Origin: Thalassovita sp.
GTDB lineage: Bacteria > Pseudomonadota > Alphaproteobacteria > Rhodobacterales > Rhodobacteraceae
Direction of reading: 5' to 3'
Length of the DNA stretch: 64,000 bases
NCBI GenBank assembly: GCA_029212905.1
Contig: JARGPB010000004.1
Location: forward strand, 62,001-126,000
Positions within the stretch are counted from its first letter, which is position 1. Every line of letters starts with the position of its first letter. The position numbers and the translations under genes are program-made. Of this stretch, positions 51,849 to 61,414 are shown piece after piece. The notes beneath the pieces are model-generated. The model was not told where the DNA came from. It searched no databases and saw only the letters and a program-made list of their open reading frames with translations.

Positions 51849-54800
51849 ATGGCCCTCGCCGAAATTATCCAAAAACCGTATCAAAAGCGCTTTGCTGTTG
51901 CGGTTCTGATCGTCGGCATTCTGGCGTATCTGTTCTGGACTGGCTCGCGCTACCCGGCGTTGAACGAAAAGGCGATGATGTCCGGCGCAATCCAGCTTGA
52001 GGACGCACTTAGCTTTGAGGCGAAATTCGCCATTACGCCGGACATGACCACGCTGGACCGCATTTTCTGGTCCACGCTGAACTGGGTCAATACGAACAAG
52101 AAGGGCATGACATTTGGCGTGTTGTTCGCAGCAGCCTTTTTGACCGCCCTGTCCTATCTAAAAGCCAAGAGCTTCCGCGGAGGGTTTGCCAACTCCATGC
52201 TGGGCATGGTGATCGGCGCGCCATTGGGGGTTTGCGTGAACTGTGCCGCCCCAATTGCACGCGGGATGTATTCCAGCGGGCTGCGGGCAGAAACCACGCT
52301 CAGCGCGATGATTGCTTCGCCTACGTTAAACGTTGTTGTACTGACGATGCTGTTCAGTCTGATGCCCTTCTATATGGCTGTGACAAAGATCGCTTTTAGC
52401 CTGCTGATCATCCTGGCCATTGTACCGCTGATTTGTCGGGTCCTGCCCAAAACGCAACTTGCGCCTGATGAGACCCTACAACCCATCACCTGGAGCGATG
52501 CCGAACTGGGCACCTCTGCCCCCCCCACGCAAGAAGGCCTGCCGACCGCATTGCTGGGTGTCGCGCAGAGCTTTGGCAAGAACCTGTGGTACATAATAAA
52601 GATGACCGTTCCGCTGATGCTAATGGCCGGATTTTTGGGAACTGTTGTTGCGGTTGCATTGCCCAGCGAGATGATCATGGGGCTGAAGTTTTCCGTGCTA
52701 GCGCTGGCCGTATTGGTGCTTGTTGGCGTCTTCCTGCCATGCCCGATCGGGTTTGATGTGGTCATGGCCGGAGCGCTGCTGGCAACAGGGTTAGAGCAAG
52801 GCTACGTAATGGCCCTGCTGTTCACGCTGGGCAGCTTCTCGGTCTATTCATTTCTGATCGTATCGCAATCTCTGGGGATGCGGGCCGGCTGGCTACTGGG
52901 TGGGGCCGTGGCCGTTTGTGGGGCGATCACGGGCATAGGCGTTCAACGCTATTACCAATGGCAATCCGACCGCGCACTGGAAATGCTGCAAAGCGCCGAG
53001 ACACAGCCCGCTATGTGGGGCGCGGCCTATGCCGACACCGCCCCCGTCTGGACCGTCACCAGCCCCGACGCGGATCGGATCAGCGTGGACCCTCAATATT
53101 TCAATCCGCCCTCACCCGCCGCTGAAACCGGTTTTTCCCGAGTAGAGGCCCGCACAGCCGGAATCGACAAACCGCTGGAGTTTTCTTTCCGCGACATGTG
53201 GCCTCCGTTCTGGGAAGGGCGCAGCCTGTCCGCCGCCGATATCGACCGGGACGGGGACATGGACATCGCGATCGCCTCGACCGAGCAGACACTGTACCTG
53301 TACGAGAACGACGGCACGGGGAATTTCAGTCGAATTGAACTGGATCTGGGGCCGCTATCCGGGTTGCTGATGTTTAACGCTGCGCTAACCGATCTGGACA
53401 ATGACGGATGGCCTGACCTGTTCCTGACCAGCTATGGCAAGGGCAACTACCTGTGGCGCAACGTGGACGGCCGCTTTGGGCCCGAAACACCCGTTCGCGT
53501 CGCGAACACGCCTGATGCGCCGCTGACACTTGCGCTGAGCTTTGCGGATGCGGATCGGGACGGAGATCTGGATGTCGCCCTTGGGAACTGGGCCGCAGGC
53601 TGGTACCGTCGCATCCCCGGAGAAGAATCGCGAAACCGGATCATATGGAACCAGTCCAGTCCGCTGGGGCAAGATTTCACCGATCTACCCGGCATCCCCG
53701 GCGAGACACTGTCGATCCTGTTTTCTGACATCAACAACGATGGCGCCGCCGATTTGATCGTCGGCAACGATTTCGACATCCCCGATTATTTCTACCACGG
53801 CGACGGTCAGGGCGGGCTCCGACAAATCACCTTTGCTGACAAGCTGATCCCGCATACCACCACCACCACCATGGCCATCAAAGTGGGTGACCTGACTGGC
53901 GACGGCACCAACGAAATTTACATGGCCCAGATCGCAGGGCGGTCATCCGGGGTGTCCCAAAAGCTAAAGATGCAACCGCTAGAGCTGTATTGTGACACGG
54001 TACAGAATCCCGATGACAAAGCGCTGTGCCAGAAAAATATGGCGATCAAACGCTGGTATAAATCAGGTAATAATTTCGACCCTACTTATGCCAAAAACTG
54101 CCAAAAACTGACGGGCCGATACAAGGCCGAGTGCAAGGCTATGCTAGTCAAAGACCTGGCAATTCAGCGCCGTGATGCATCAATCTGTGGGCTAATTTCT
54201 GCGGACCAACCCGTGCCGCGCGCCTATTGCGATCTGCATTTCCTGCCCGTGCGCCCCATCACCGCCGCCGAGGCCGAAGACAGCATTCCGCAGGTGCTGA
54301 GATCAAACGTATTGCTGCAATGGGACGGGTCCGCCTACCAGGACCGGGCTGGAAACCTGGGCTTGGAAATCGGCGGTTGGAGCTGGGATACTAAACTGGC
54401 TGATTTCGACAATGACGGCGATCTGGATGTCTATGTGGTTAACGGCACGTGGGTTCCGAACGAGGTCTCGCCTTCGAACCTGTATTTCAGCAATGACGGT
54501 CAAGGGCATTTCACAGAGACGAGTGATATAGCCGGGCTGGAGGACTATCTGATGACCGCCGCAGCTGTGCAATTCGACATGGATTTGGACGGTGACCTGG
54601 ACGTACTGACCCACCCTGTGAACGGTCCCTTGGTGCTGTTCCGCAACAATACCCAGGGGCATTCTCTGGGCGTCGCACTTAAGGATATGGCGGGGAACCG
54701 CGACGGGATCGGCGCGCGCGTCTATCTGACGGATATGGCGGGCAACACTCAGTTTCGCGAAATCCAGCTAGGCGGAGGCTTCATGTCATTCGACGCACCA

Positions 54801-54932
54801 CACGCCTATTTCGGTTTGGGGACGAGTACCGAGGCAAGTGAGTTGCGGATCGTTTGGGCCGATGGCACCGAAACCAAGATCAAAGGCCCCCTGAAAGCAG
54901 GCACCCTGTATCACGTCAGCCGAGAGCAATGA
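51849..54932 (+). CDS. Permease (COG0701-like) fused to FG-GAP/ASPIC-UnbV beta-propeller
   Basis: 1027 residues from the ATG at 51849 (ACAGGAGG upstream; the open frame reaches back to 51705). Residues 1 to about 375 form a multi-span permease of the ArsP/DUF318 type, with GAPLGVCVNCAAPIARG, a C-V-N-C pair, MIASPTLNVVVL and a second half around LPCPIGFDVVMAG. From about 460 to 920 come FG-GAP/VCBS calcium repeats (DIDRDGDMDIAIAS, DLDNDGWPDLFLTS, DFDNDGDLDVYVVN), broken at about 714-800 by an insert with eight cysteines. The end (GIGARVYLTDMAGN, FGLGTSTEASELRIVWADG) is an ASPIC/UnbV domain. The propeller should lie in the periplasm. The substrate is unknown. Confidence 0.82.
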   Translation: MALAEIIQKPYQKRFAVAVLIVGILAYLFWTGSRYPALNEKAMMSGAIQLEDALSFEAKFAITPDMTTLDRIFWSTLNWVNTNKKGMTFGVLFAAAFLTALSYLKAKSFRGGFANSMLGMVIGAPLGVCVNCAAPIARGMYSSGLRAETTLSAMIASPTLNVVVLTMLFSLMPFYMAVTKIAFSLLIILAIVPLICRVLPKTQLAPDETLQPITWSDAELGTSAPPTQEGLPTALLGVAQSFGKNLWYIIKMTVPLMLMAGFLGTVVAVALPSEMIMGLKFSVLALAVLVLVGVFLPCPIGFDVVMAGALLATGLEQGYVMALLFTLGSFSVYSFLIVSQSLGMRAGWLLGGAVAVCGAITGIGVQRYYQWQSDRALEMLQSAETQPAMWGAAYADTAPVWTVTSPDADRISVDPQYFNPPSPAAETGFSRVEARTAGIDKPLEFSFRDMWPPFWEGRSLSAADIDRDGDMDIAIASTEQTLYLYENDGTGNFSRIELDLGPLSGLLMFNAALTDLDNDGWPDLFLTSYGKGNYLWRNVDGRFGPETPVRVANTPDAPLTLALSFADADRDGDLDVALGNWAAGWYRRIPGEESRNRIIWNQSSPLGQDFTDLPGIPGETLSILFSDINNDGAADLIVGNDFDIPDYFYHGDGQGGLRQITFADKLIPHTTTTTMAIKVGDLTGDGTNEIYMAQIAGRSSGVSQKLKMQPLELYCDTVQNPDDKALCQKNMAIKRWYKSGNNFDPTYAKNCQKLTGRYKAECKAMLVKDLAIQRRDASICGLISADQPVPRAYCDLHFLPVRPITAAEAEDSIPQVLRSNVLLQWDGSAYQDRAGNLGLEIGGWSWDTKLADFDNDGDLDVYVVNGTWVPNEVSPSNLYFSNDGQGHFTETSDIAGLEDYLMTAAAVQFDMDLDGDLDVLTHPVNGPLVLFRNNTQGHSLGVALKDMAGNRDGIGARVYLTDMAGNTQFREIQLGGGFMSFDAPHAYFGLGTSTEASELRIVWADGTETKIKGPLKAGTLYHVSREQ

Positions 54933-54965
54933 TACCCAAGAGCAACCGGACAGCATGGTGCAGCT

Positions 54966-54993
54966 AAAAGGAGAAACCTCGAACTCTCCTTTT
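54966..54993 (+). terminator. Probable rho-independent terminator
   Basis: A 9-base stem (AAAAGGAGA / TCTCCTTTT) with a 10-base loop, 34 bases after the fusion gene stop; the T-run is part of the stem. Confidence 0.55.
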
Positions 54994-55138
54994 GCAAAGC
55001 TAAACGTTGTGAGTGACGGCCCGGCAAGGGAGCTTTCGTTCAAGTCGAAAGTCTTTTGGTGAAATCCAGCGTGTACACATCTGATACCAATGCCCGCCCC
55101 CACAGCTCCAACGCCGATCGCCGCCATTTTGTTCGGTT

Positions 55139-56190
55139 TCATTCGTCTTTTCGATATTTGGCCCGCTGTAGGATTTCCAGCGCCCGGATGGCAAAGCGAC
55201 GGGCCAAAGGCGCCAGATTTGCGGCATTGGCGTCGGCGGCAACACCAGCCTGAGCGCGTTCGGCAATGCCGACGAAAATCACCGCAAACCGGAACAGCGC
55301 AAAGGCCTTATGGAACGCGGTCAGCGGGCCGACCTGCGGCAGATGCGCGTGATAGGCGGCCACGAATTCCGCTTCGGTCGGGATGCCCAGGGCGGCGGCG
55401 TCCAGATCCAGAATGCCGCCATATTCGTCCGAACTGGTGTTCCAGGGCATACAGCAGAACCCCAGATCGGCCAACAGGTGGCCGATAGTCGAAAGTTCCC
55501 AATCCAGCACGGCGATGACGCGCGGCTGGGTCGGGTGGAACATCATGTTCCCGATGCGGAAATCGCCATGCGCGATGGACACGGCGCCGTCATCGGCGGG
55601 CATCTCAGCAACAATATGGTCCCGCAGAGTGCGCAGATCGTCCAGGTCCGGCAGGCCAGAGCCATCCAATTGCCCCGACCAGCGGCGCACCTGGCGCTGA
55701 AAATACCCGCAGGAGCGACCGAAATCGCCCAGCCCCACGGCGACGGGATCGACAGCGTGCAGGCGGGCCAGGGTTTCGGCCACGGACAGATACAGGGCGC
55801 GGCGTTCATCGGGGCTGACGCCCGGGATCTGCGCGTCGCTAAATACGCGACCTTCCAGATAGTCCATCAAGTAGAAAGGCGTGCCGATCAGCTCGGGGCT
55901 GTCGTGAAACAGCACCAGATTGGGTACCGGCCCCTCAGCGCCTGCTGCACGCGGCATTCGCGGTCGATGGCATGGGCGCCCTGGGCCACGATGCTGGGCG
56001 GCTGTTTGCGCAGCACCATATCGCGGGCGCCGACCGTGACCTTATAGGCCGGGTTCGACTGGCCGCCGCTGATCCGGTCATAGGCGACGGGTGCGCCCGG
56101 GGCATTCAGCGCGATGCGCAGAAAGGCAGCCAGCGGCGCGGGATCGAAATCCAGCGCGCCGGTGACGGTGATCGGGGTTTCCAGGGTCAT
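55139..56190 (-). pseudogene. Phosphotransferase family (APH/ACAD11-like), frameshifted
   Basis: The N-terminal part (56190 leftward) reads DRISGGQSNPAYKVTV, MVLRKQPPS and AIDRECRVQQAL. The frame then shifts near 55930, and the remainder (from 55957) reads PVPNLVLFHDSPELIGTPFY, HGDFRIGNMMFHP (catalytic loop) and VLDWELSTIGHLLADLGF. Joined they form one aminoglycoside-phosphotransferase-fold kinase of about 350 residues, like the kinase domain of ACAD11, which acts on hydroxyacyl-CoA. The break lies near GAGGGGCCGG, consistent with a lost or gained base. Catalytic residues are all in the second frame, but no intact protein results. Confidence 0.8.
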
Positions 56191-57771
56191 TGGGGGGCGT
56201 CCTTGGCTGAGACCGCGTCACGGGCGGCCTGTCGGAGGGCGAATTTCTGGATCTTCCCGGTCGCGGTTTTGGGAAGCTCGGCGAAGACGAACAGTTTGGG
56301 CACCTTGAAATGCGCCAGGTGATCGCGGCAGAAGGTTTGCAACGCGGCGGCATCCAGCGTGGTGCCGGGGCGGGTTTCGATAAAGGCGCAGGGGATTTCG
56401 CCCCATTTGTCATGCGGCGCGGCGACCACGGCGGCCAGGGCCACATCGGGGTGTCGATGCAGAGCGTTCTCGACCTCGACCTCGAGGCTGGAAATATTTT
56501 CCCCGCCAGAGATGATCAGGTCCTTGGCGCGGTCGCGGATTTCGATCTGGTTATCGGGGTGGCGCACAGCCAGGTCGCCCGAATGGAAATACCCGCCCGC
56601 AAAGGCGGCGGCGGTGGCGTCCGGGTCGCGGTGATAGCCGTTCATGACGGTATTGCCGCGCAGGAAAATCTCTCCCAGGGTTTGGCCGTCGGCGGGCACG
56701 TCGCGGCCCTGTTCATCCACCACCCGCACCAGATTCGAGGCCACATGCCGCGTGCCCTGCCGCGCCAGAAGCCGGGCGCGCTGATCGGCGGGCAGCGTGG
56801 TTTCCTGGGCGCTGAGCGCGCGCATGGTGGTGGGGCCGAACGCCTCTGTCAGGCCATAAAGGTGAATAAATTCAAACCCAAGCGCCTGCATTTGCCCGAT
56901 CAGCGCACTGGTGGGGACGGCACCGCCACTGGCCACACGCACCGGCGATGACGGATCGTTCAGCAGCATGTACAAAACCACCGGCGCGCAGGCCATATGG
57001 GTCACGCCATAGTCCGCGATCAGGGCAAAGATGTCGGCGGGCACGACCTTGTCCAGGCAGACATGCACGCCGCCGGTGGCGGTGACGGCCCAGGGGTGAC
57101 CCCAGCCATTCACATGGAACATCGGCAGCGTCCACAGATAGACAGAGCGCGCATCTAACCCCAGGGAAATCACGTTCCCCAGCGCGTTCAGATAGGCGCC
57201 GCGATGGTTCAGCAGCACGCCTTTGGGGTGGCCGGTGGTGCCCGAGGTATAGTTCAGCGCGAGGGCGGAAAATTCGTCGGTGACCCCTGCGGCAAAGGCG
57301 CAATCGGTGACAGGCGCGGCGTTCAGCCAGGCCAGGTCCGCGGTGCCCTGCGCGGTCGGAGGAAAGACCATGCAGGGTATCCCGGCCTTGGCGGCAGCCT
57401 CGCCTGTCACGACAGCCCCGGCCGGATCGGCCAGAACCAGTTTCGCCCCGGAATGGGACAGGATGTAGTCCACGACGCCCGCATCCAGCCGGGTGTTCAG
57501 CGCGTTCAGCGTGGCGCCGATGGCCGGGATGGGGCGTAATGGGCGGCCAGCATTTCGGGACGGTTGCCCGACATGATCGCCACCACATCGCCGGGGCCGC
57601 CCCCCCCCGGGCGCGCAGATCATCGGCCATGGCGACGACGATTCCGGCGAATTGCGCGTAGGTCCAGGTGCGCCCCTGCCAGATCACGGCGGGGTTGTTT
57701 GGGGTCGCCTCGACCGCGCGATCCAGGAAATCCACCGGCGTCAGGGGGCGGTGATTGGCCGGGTTACGCAT
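56187..57771 (-). pseudogene. AMP-dependent acyl-CoA synthetase, two frameshifts
   Basis: From the ATG at 57771 the first frame reads NHRPLTPVDFLDRAVEATPN to MADDLRARGG and fails at a 9-base C tract (57600-57608). A short second frame gives GDVVAIMSGNRPEMLAAHYA, and a third frame from about 57560 gives PAIGATLNALNTRLDAGVVD and the whole remainder: YTSGTTGHPKGV (P-loop), YGLTEAFGPTT, GGENISSLEVE and ATGKIQKFALRQA. Repaired, it is a normal ligase of about 525 residues that would activate a carboxylic acid with CoA. Confidence 0.85.
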
Positions 57772-58957
57772 CGGCCACGTCCCAGCGCCAGAAATCGCGG
57801 CCCAGTTTGGCCAGGTGGCGCGACAGGACCATTTTATGCACCTCGTCCGCGCCATCGGCCAGACGCGCCTGACGGGCATAGCGATAGATCCATTCCAGCG
57901 GCGTATCGGTGGAATAGCCGCGCGCCCCGTTCAGCTGAATCGCGGTGTCGGCGGCCTGATGCACCAGGTTGGCGACGTGGATTTTGGCCATGGACACCTC
58001 TTTTTGCCCATACCGGCCCTGGTCGATTTCATAGGCGGCCTTCATCACCAGCAGGCGGCCGATTTCGATGTCCATCGCCAGTCTGCCCAGCACCATCTGC
58101 ACGCTTTCGCGGTCAATCAGGCGGATACCGAACCCCATGCGGGACGACGCGTATTCGGTGGCGATTTCAACGCAGCGCCGGGACAGGCCCAGCCAGCGCA
58201 TACAATGGGTCAGGCGGGCCTGCGTCACCTTCAGGCCGCGGCCCTCGCCCATCAGGATGTCGGCATTCGGGACGCGCAGCCCGTCGAACACCATTTCGCA
58301 ATGGCCGCCATGTTCCTCGGGGCCCATGATGGGGATGCGGCGGTCGATATGCCAGCCGGGCGTGTCCTTATGGAACTGAAACGCGGTCAGGCCGGTGCGC
58401 GGATCGTCCGAGCTGCGCGCCATCAGGGTGAAATGCGCCGCGCCCTCGGCCCCGGTGATGAACCATTTGCGGCCCTCGATCACCCAGTCGTCGCCGTCGC
58501 GGGTGGCGCGGGTCAGCATCATCCCCGGGTCTGATCCGCCGCCCGGATGCGGTTCTGTCATGGCAAAGGCCGACCGCACATCGCCATTGACGATGGGCGT
58601 CAGCCAGCGGGATTTCTGCGCGTCGGTGGCCAGCATGTCCAGCATCATCATATTGCCGTCATCGGGCGCGGCCGAATTGAACGTCACCGGCCCAAAGATC
58701 GAGCGGTTCATTTCCTCGTAGCACACGGCCATGGCCATTTTGCCCAGGCCCTGCCCGCCCCAGTCGCGCGACACTTGCAGCGCCCACAGGCCCTGGGATC
58801 TGGCCTTGGCGCGCAGGGGCGCCAGCGCGGCCTGGGTGATATTGCCATGTTCGTCGTAACTGGCGCGGTCGGACTCGACCGGCAGGATATGATCGGTGAC
58901 AAAGGCGGCGATGCGGGCGCGGTAGTCCTGGACCGCGGGGGACAGGGTGAAATCCAT
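57764..58957 (-). CDS. Acyl-CoA dehydrogenase (ACAD11-like)
   Basis: 397 residues, intact. The start at 58957 has AGAGGTCACC upstream. FAMTEPHPGGGSDPGMML is the flavin/substrate signature, and VQMVLGRLAMDIEIGRLLVM and GARGYSTDTPLEWIYRYARQ are C-terminal flavin contacts. It introduces a 2,3-double bond in an acyl-CoA and, with the kinase-like gene downstream, resembles the split ACAD10/11 system. It overlaps the synthetase start by eight bases. One of only two complete genes in this operon. Confidence 0.88.
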   Translation of the reverse strand: MDFTLSPAVQDYRARIAAFVTDHILPVESDRASYDEHGNITQAALAPLRAKARSQGLWALQVSRDWGGQGLGKMAMAVCYEEMNRSIFGPVTFNSAAPDDGNMMMLDMLATDAQKSRWLTPIVNGDVRSAFAMTEPHPGGGSDPGMMLTRATRDGDDWVIEGRKWFITGAEGAAHFTLMARSSDDPRTGLTAFQFHKDTPGWHIDRRIPIMGPEEHGGHCEMVFDGLRVPNADILMGEGRGLKVTQARLTHCMRWLGLSRRCVEIATEYASSRMGFGIRLIDRESVQMVLGRLAMDIEIGRLLVMKAAYEIDQGRYGQKEVSMAKIHVANLVHQAADTAIQLNGARGYSTDTPLEWIYRYARQARLADGADEVHKMVLSRHLAKLGRDFWRWDVADA

Positions 58958-58967
58958 CGGTGACCTC

Positions 58968-59151
58968 TTACAGGCTGGAAACAAGGTGGCCGCCATCGAC
59001 CGGCAGCGCGACACCCGTGACATAGGCGGCACTGTCGGATAGCAGCATGAGAAGGGGCATCAGATCGGACAACTGCCCCAGACGGCGCTGCGTAATGCGC
59101 CCCCAGACCGCTGGACGCCCCAGTGACCAGCGCCATTTTCTGTTCTGACAT
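58968..59151 (-). pseudogene. Short-chain dehydrogenase with most of its coding sequence deleted
   Basis: The ATG at 59151 begins MSEQKMALVTGASSGLG, a normal SDR cofactor-binding start. Immediately after comes, out of frame, RRLGQLSDLMPLLMLLSDSA and then VALPVDGGHLVSSL, a normal SDR end, with TAA at 58968. A complete SDR needs about 250 residues, so roughly 190 residues are missing. The gene is an internal-deletion remnant. Confidence 0.8.
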
Positions 59152-59170
59152 GTTCTGCCCTTTCAAAGGC

Positions 59171-60612
59171 TTAGAACGGGTAGTGCTGACCCGGGCTTTC
59201 GATGGTGACCAGCGCAGGGCGGTAAATTCATAGACCGCCGCCTTGCCGCCGAACCGGCCATAGCCCGAGTCCTTTACCCCGCCGAAGGGCATTTGCGGCT
59301 CGTCCGCAACGGTGGGGCCGTTGATGTGGCAGATGCCGCTTTGCAGGCGGTTGGCCACGTCCAGCGCGGTCGTGATGTCCTGGCTGAACACCGCCGCCGA
59401 CAGCCCGTATTCGGTGTCATTGGCAACGCGCACGGCCTGGTCCGTGTCGGCGACGCGGATGATGGATTTGACGGGACCGAAGCTTTCCTCGGCGTAGATG
59501 CGCATTTGTGGCGTGACCCCGTCCAGCAAGGTGGCCGCGTGCAATGCGCCCTGCCCCCCGGCGACCAGTTTGGCGCCCTTGGCGGTGGCATCGGCCAGCA
59601 GCGCCGCCATTTTCGCGCCTTAATCGGGCGAAACCAGCGCCCCCAGCACCACATCGCCGCCTGCGGGATCGCCCCAGGGCAATTTCGCGGCGCGGGCGGC
59701 CAGTTTTTCGACGAAAGCATCGGCCACCGCGTCCACGACGATGATACGTTCGGTGGACATGCAAATCTGACCCTGATTCATGAATGCGCCGAAAATGGCC
59801 GCATTCACCGCGCCGTCCAGATCGGCATCGCCCAGCACCACCAGCGGGGCCTTGCCGCCCAGTTCCAGCAAGGACGGTTTCAGGTTTTCACCCGCCAGAC
59901 GCCCGATGATGCGCCCCACCCCGGTCGAGCCGGTGAAGTTCACATGTTTGACCTGGGGGGCCTGGATCAGGGTGCCGACGATGTCGGCGGCGTCCGCCGG
60001 GGCGTTGGTGATGACGTTGACCGCGCCTGCGGGCAGGCCCGCCTCTGTCAGGCATTCGCCGATCAGCAGATGGGTCTGCGGGCACATTTCCGAGGCCTTC
60101 AGCACCACGGTATTGCCGCAGGCCAGCGGCATGGCGACGGCGCGCACCCCCAGGATGACCGGCGCATTCCAGGGCGCGATGCCCAGGCAGACCCCCAGCG
60201 GGCGATGCACGGTCATGGCCAGGGTGCCGGGTTTGTTGGCGGGGATCACCTCGCCGCCGATCTGGGTGGTCATGGCGGCGGCCTCGCGCAGGATACCGAC
60301 GGCCAGGTGGACGTTAAACCCCGCCCAGATGCCGGTGGCGCCGGTTTCACGCACCATTGCGGCCACGAAATCGGGGCTGCGGCGGTCCAGGATGTCCGCC
60401 GCCTTGTTCAGGACTGCGCGGCGTTCTGCCGGGACAGTGGCAGACCAGGTCGGGAATGCCGCCTGCGCGGCGGCCACGGCGGCCCGAGCGCCGGCGACGC
60501 TGGCGGCGGCGGCCCAGGTGGCCGGTTGGCCGCTGACGGGGTTCAGCCGTTCAAAGGTGCGGCCATCCTCGGCCGGGGTTGCGACCCCGGCGATCAGAAG
60601 TTGGGTATCCAT
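59171..60612 (-). pseudogene. Aldehyde dehydrogenase with nonsense codon and frameshift
   Basis: From the ATG at 60612 (AAGGA upstream) the frame encodes the N-terminal two-thirds, including APWNAPVILGVRAVAM, LLELGGKAPLVVLGDAD (base glutamate) and GQICMSTERIIVV (catalytic cysteine). It stops at TAA at 59620-59622. The same frame continues MAALLADATAKGAKLV, EESFGPVKSIIRVADTD and DSGYGRFGG. A lost base near 59205 then puts the end (VTIESPGQHYPF, TAA at 59171-59173) in another frame. Repaired, it is an ALDH of about 480 residues of the salicylaldehyde/vanillin type. Confidence 0.85.
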
Positions 60613-60623
60613 GGTCAAAATCC

Positions 60624-61403
60624 TTAGTCCAAACCGTTGCTGACGGAATCGATATGCGCCCGCATCCCGCCATCGGTGGCGATATTCACCCCGCGCAGCC
60701 AGACCGAACCCGGCGACAGCAGGAAGGTCACGACCGGCGCGATGTCCTGCGGCGTGCCGGGGCGATCCATGATGCGCATGTCCTCGGCGGCGCGTTCGCC
60801 CAGGGTTTCCAGGAAATCCTTCAGGATCGGCGTATCCACCGGGCCGGGGCTGACGGCGTTCATGCGAATGCCCCGGTCCCGCCAGGTCCAGCGGTTCTGA
60901 TGCGTCCAGGCCACCAGCGCCTGTTTGCTGAAGAAATAACTGTTATCCGGGGTGATGCCCTGCGCCGCGCAGAAATCGGGGACACCGGCATGGGTCAGGC
61001 CATCTGCGGCGGTGATCCTGGCGACCTCGTCTTCCCAGCCGATCCCGGCCAGCGAGGCCAGATTCACGATCGAGGCCCCATCCGCCAGGCTGTCCAGCAG
61101 CCCCAGGGTCAGGCGTTTCAGCGCGACCAGATTGACGGTGATCACGGTTTCCACCGGCGCGGTCGGCGGCACACCCGCGATATTGGCCAGGCCATCGGCC
61201 TTTAGCGGTTTCAGGTCCTTGATCAGCGCATCCAGCGCCGCCTGATCGGTCAGGTCGGCCTGATGAAATCCGTCCACAGGCACCGTGGGTTTGTTGCGGT
61301 CCACACCGATGACGCGCGCGCCCGCAGAACGCACCTGCCTGGCGGTTTCCTGACCGATACCAGAGGCCACGCCGGTGATGATGATTGTTTTATTTTTCAA
61401 CAT
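60624..61403 (-). CDS. SDR, coniferyl-alcohol/3-alpha-hydroxysteroid dehydrogenase-like
   Basis: 259 residues, intact. IITGVASGIGQETARQV is the NAD(P) site, LADGASIVNLASLAGIGWED carries the serine, and YFFSKQALVAWT gives Y-x-x-x-K. The long insert between the serine and tyrosine (DFCAAQGITPDN) is typical of the coniferyl-alcohol/HsdA subgroup. It probably oxidises an alcohol to the aldehyde or ketone consumed by the neighbouring genes. Confidence 0.82.
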   Translation of the reverse strand: MLKNKTIIITGVASGIGQETARQVRSAGARVIGVDRNKPTVPVDGFHQADLTDQAALDALIKDLKPLKADGLANIAGVPPTAPVETVITVNLVALKRLTLGLLDSLADGASIVNLASLAGIGWEDEVARITAADGLTHAGVPDFCAAQGITPDNSYFFSKQALVAWTHQNRWTWRDRGIRMNAVSPGPVDTPILKDFLETLGERAAEDMRIMDRPGTPQDIAPVVTFLLSPGSVWLRGVNIATDGGMRAHIDSVSNGLD

Positions 61404-61414
61404 GATAGGATTCC

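Noticed and set aside
56310..56951. Several long plus-strand open frames in 55-63 kb
   Set aside because: They lie opposite genes with recognisable motifs in GC-rich DNA and have no domains of their own.
57599..57610. Phase-variable switch in the acyl-CoA synthetase
   Set aside because: A second frameshift close by and lesions in five other genes of the operon make decay or sequence error more likely than programmed switching.
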